From JAICWP01 sp035252015 (GTDB taxonomy: Bacteria; Acidobacteriota; Terriglobia; Terriglobales; Acidobacteriaceae), in the NCBI GenBank assembly GCA_035252015.1, contig DATFDP010000134.1, forward strand, positions 1-7,634: DNA of 7,634 bases, given 5' to 3'. How positions within the stretch are numbered: the first letter of the stretch is position 1; each line of letters starts with the position of its first letter. The notes below the pieces were generated by a model, which searched no databases, was not told the DNA's origin, and saw nothing but the letters and a program-made list of their open reading frames with translations. This document shows, one piece after another, positions 5,771 to 7,634 of the stretch. The position numbers and the translations under genes are program-made.

Positions 5771-6637
5771 ATGAGCTGCAGGGAAAGCTTGTTATCAGCA
5801 ATCAAATCCCTTTTGTGTTTTGCTATCTTGCTAAGCCCGCTCGCGGCCAGCCCCGCCGGTTATGATCACAGTCCAACCATCGGACCCGCAAAAGGCTGGC
5901 TGATGATCCACGGCGGCGGAGCGGCCCTGGCCGACGAGCGCAATAAATTCGTCGAACTCGCCGGAGGTCCTGACGCGAACTTCGTCTTCATTCCCACCGC
6001 GGCGTCCGACTCCATGATCGATGTGGCCCATGACGGCGAGAAATTTGCCAAGCGCTTCGGCGTGAAGCACGTCATCGTGCTGCACACGCGCGACCGAAAT
6101 ATCGCCAACTCAGAAAAGTTCGCTGACATCCTGCGGAACGCCTCCGGCGTATGGTTTGAAGGCGGACGGCAATGGCGCCTTGCCGACGCGTACCTGGGTA
6201 CACGCGTGGAGCATGAAATTAAGGCGCTGCTCGCGCGCGGCGGCGTGGTGGGCGGCAGCTCCGCCGGCGCCACCATTCAGGGCTCATTCCTGGTGCGCGG
6301 AGATGCCGCGCATCCCGACAATCCCGACGGCGACAACCGCATCATGATGGTCCCCGGCCATGAAGCCGGCTTCGCCCTGCTGCCCGGCTCGGCCATTGAT
6401 CAGCACGTTGTGGTGCGCCATCGCGAAGACGACCTGGACCCGGTGATCGCCGCTCATCCTGACCTGCTGGGCATCGGCATCGACCAGGGCGCCGCCATTC
6501 TTGTCCATGGCGATACGTTTAAAACCATGGACGGCGAAGTCCTGATCCACGACGGCAAAAAGCATGGCGATAAAGCGTATTACATTCTCCATCCCGGTGA
6601 CACGTTCAACCTGCGGACGAGAACAGTGCAGCAGTAA
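5771..6637 (+). CDS. Probably exported cyanophycinase-like peptidase (S51 family)
   Basis: A 288-residue peptidase of the S51 / class I glutamine amidotransferase-like fold. A signal peptide is apparent (about residues 5-27, with LLCFAILLSPLAAS and likely cleavage near 26-28), so it probably acts outside the cytoplasm. Landmarks: HGGGAAL (47-53), FIPTA (73-77), the substrate-loop motif EGGRQWRLADAY (130-141), the nucleophile elbow GGSSAGA with Ser164, and DQHVVVRHRE with His212. Cyanophycinases cut the Asp-Arg polymer cyanophycin to beta-Asp-Arg. The family triad's Glu normally sits in a GIDE motif, but here that segment reads GIGIDQG with Gln239, so activity or specificity may differ. GGAGG 5 bases upstream fixes ATG 5771. 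No cyanophycin synthetase is in view, so the true substrate may be another isopeptide. A downstream amino acid permease on the same strand fits a scavenging role. Confidence 0.85.
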   Translation: MSCRESLLSAIKSLLCFAILLSPLAASPAGYDHSPTIGPAKGWLMIHGGGAALADERNKFVELAGGPDANFVFIPTAASDSMIDVAHDGEKFAKRFGVKHVIVLHTRDRNIANSEKFADILRNASGVWFEGGRQWRLADAYLGTRVEHEIKALLARGGVVGGSSAGATIQGSFLVRGDAAHPDNPDGDNRIMMVPGHEAGFALLPGSAIDQHVVVRHREDDLDPVIAAHPDLLGIGIDQGAAILVHGDTFKTMDGEVLIHDGKKHGDKAYYILHPGDTFNLRTRTVQQ

Positions 6638-6650
6638 GGTTCGTTTTTTT

Positions 6651-6672
6651 CCGCGTCTCCGTGTCTCCGTGG
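6651..6672. repeat. Octamer pair TCTCCGTG x2
   Basis: CCGCG is followed by TCTCCGTG (6656-6663), an identical TCTCCGTG (6664-6671) and a final G, just after a run of seven Ts at 6644-6650. The layout (two identical units ending in CG(T/C)GG) echoes the dyads at 4739-4756 and 5646-5663, though the sequence differs. It lies in the 94-base gap between the peptidase and permease genes. The T-run is preceded only by a weak four-base stem (GAAC with GTTC), so I do not call a terminator. Confidence 0.5.
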
Positions 6673-6731
6673 TGGGGTGTTCCTCCTCTATTTAATGCAC
6701 AACCCCATTCTCTGTGGCATGATTGTCAGCC

Positions 6732-7634
6732 GTGCCAGACCCAACCACGATCGAACAGGCCGGCTTGCGCAAGGAACTTGGGCTTGGCGATCTGGTCATG
6801 GCGCAAGTGCTGTGCGTGGTGGGCTCCACCTGGGTGGGAATCGCAGCCAAGCTCGGCCGCGCGCACGTGGCGTTCTGGCTGGGTTCCATGCTGCTCTACT
6901 ACGTTCCGCTGGCCATCGTGGTCATCTACCTGAACCGCATGATGCCGCTGGAAGGCGGCCTCTACCAGTGGGCCAAATCCGGCTTCGGCGAGATGGCCGG
7001 CTTCTTGACCGCGTGGAACCTCTGGGTCTATGCCGTGATCGTCACCGGCGCAATCATCTTTGTTCTGCCCACTGACGCCTCATACATTCTTGGACCAGCA
7101 GGCGCTTGGCTGCCCGGCAGCAAAGTCGCCACTGTGGCGATGACTGGCGCTGTGATGGCGGGGATCACGCTGGTTGCCATTCGCGGCCTGGACATCGGCA
7201 AGTGGCTGCACAACATCGGCAGCATCGGAATCATGACGGCCTATGTGATTCTGCTGGCGCTGCCCGTATGGGCCCTGCTTCACCATTCCATCCGGCACTA
7301 TGAGCCTGTGCCCTGGCAGATGCCGCGGGCCTCCTGGTTCAGCCTCGCCATTTTCGGCCAGATGACTGTTGGCGCGCTCAGCGGATTTGAATACGTCGCC
7401 ATCCTGGCCGGAGAAACCCGCAGCGCCGCGCGCACCATTGGCCAGTCCGTCGCCATTTCAGCACCGATCATCGCTCTGATGTTCATCCTGGGAACGAGTT
7501 CAGTCGTGACTTTTGTTGGCGACCAACCCATCAATGTGATCGGCCCCATCCCGCAGACCATGCGGCTTGCTTTTGGCGCCGTAAGCTGGGTAGCGCCGAT
7601 TGCCATTTCTCTGCTCATGCTGCGCGCGCTGGCC
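6732..7634 (+). CDS. APC-family amino acid permease (3' truncated by window)
   Basis: The first 301 residues of an inner-membrane amino acid/polyamine/organocation (APC) transporter; the frame is open to the window's end, and relatives usually run 430-500 residues. A short cytoplasmic lead (LRKELGLGDLV, 12-22) precedes segment 1 (VGSTWVGIAAKLG, 30-42). EGGLYQWAKSGFGE (74-87) marks the loop after segment 2, and SGFEYVAILAGETRSAARTI (217-236) marks the segment-6 region. An in-frame TGA at 6720 leaves TTG 6723 or GTG 6732 as the earliest starts; GTG gives the more typical N-terminus, but neither has a convincing ribosome-binding site. The substrate cannot be named. It follows the cyanophycinase-like gene by 94 bases on the same strand and could import amino acids or dipeptides released outside, though the repeat between them may mean separate transcription. 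Confidence 0.88.
   Translation, partial: MPDPTTIEQAGLRKELGLGDLVMAQVLCVVGSTWVGIAAKLGRAHVAFWLGSMLLYYVPLAIVVIYLNRMMPLEGGLYQWAKSGFGEMAGFLTAWNLWVYAVIVTGAIIFVLPTDASYILGPAGAWLPGSKVATVAMTGAVMAGITLVAIRGLDIGKWLHNIGSIGIMTAYVILLALPVWALLHHSIRHYEPVPWQMPRASWFSLAIFGQMTVGALSGFEYVAILAGETRSAARTIGQSVAISAPIIALMFILGTSSVVTFVGDQPINVIGPIPQTMRLAFGAVSWVAPIAISLLMLRALA

Noticed and set aside
5607..5801. A 64-codon minus-strand frame between the CPBP and cyanophycinase-like genes
   Set aside because: It is largely a translation of the intergenic dyad repeat and runs antisense into the start of the peptidase gene.
4788..6637. A bacteriocin-immunity or anti-phage cassette built on the CPBP protease
   Set aside because: No precursor peptide, ABC exporter or other defence gene is adjacent; the neighbours are a peptidase and a permease with metabolic roles.
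6638..6672. Rho-independent terminator after the cyanophycinase-like gene
   Set aside because: A T7 run is present, but the preceding complementarity is only about four base pairs with a long loop.

Overview
This is a GC-rich bacterial chromosomal window with ordinary gene density. It carries six substantial genes and the tail of a seventh. The gene families, the style of the proteins and the intergenic repeat debris (heptad-phased repeats, small GC hairpins, CGCGTTGATNCGCGG-type dyads) suggest an Acidobacteriota-like soil bacterium. That lineage call is an inference from pattern memory, not a search result.

Left part (1-3979). The last 40 codons of an unrecognised plus-strand gene end at 125. 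A symmetric terminator hairpin (182-212) follows and serves this gene and the convergent minus-strand pair. That pair reads right to left: a molybdopterin oxidoreductase of the FdhF/YdeP (CbbB-like) class, then an OFA-family MFS transporter of the oxalate/formate antiporter type. The oxidoreductase keeps the formate dehydrogenase catalytic Cys-His pair and the active-site Arg. A credible sigma70-type promoter (3951-3979) lies upstream, so the pair looks like a small carboxylate/formate uptake-and-oxidation operon.

Middle part (3980-5770). A 147-aa protein of unknown function is divergent from the oxidoreductase gene. Its start codon sits inside a 20-bp near-perfect palindrome and has no visible Shine-Dalgarno. 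It converges on a CPBP-family (CAAX protease/bacteriocin-processing type) membrane metalloprotease gene. The 240-bp gap between them is packed with repeats: eight heptad-phased units, two GC-rich GAA/GAAG-loop hairpins, and a run of ATCC(G/C)CG units. A related dyad recurs at 5643-5663, and an analogous octamer pair lies at 6656-6671.

Right part (5771-7634). A gene for a probably exported S51 (cyanophycinase-like) serine peptidase has a strong ribosome-binding site. Its Glu at the presumed third catalytic position appears to be replaced by Gln. After 94 bases comes an APC-family amino acid permease that runs off the window. Together they suggest extracytoplasmic cleavage of a peptide-like polymer followed by amino acid import; this is inferred from adjacency only.

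I found no wholly new multi-gene system. The most distinctive signals are the intergenic repeats, whose two half-units differ in concert between copies, the palindrome over the start codon at 4104, and the altered cyanophycinase triad.
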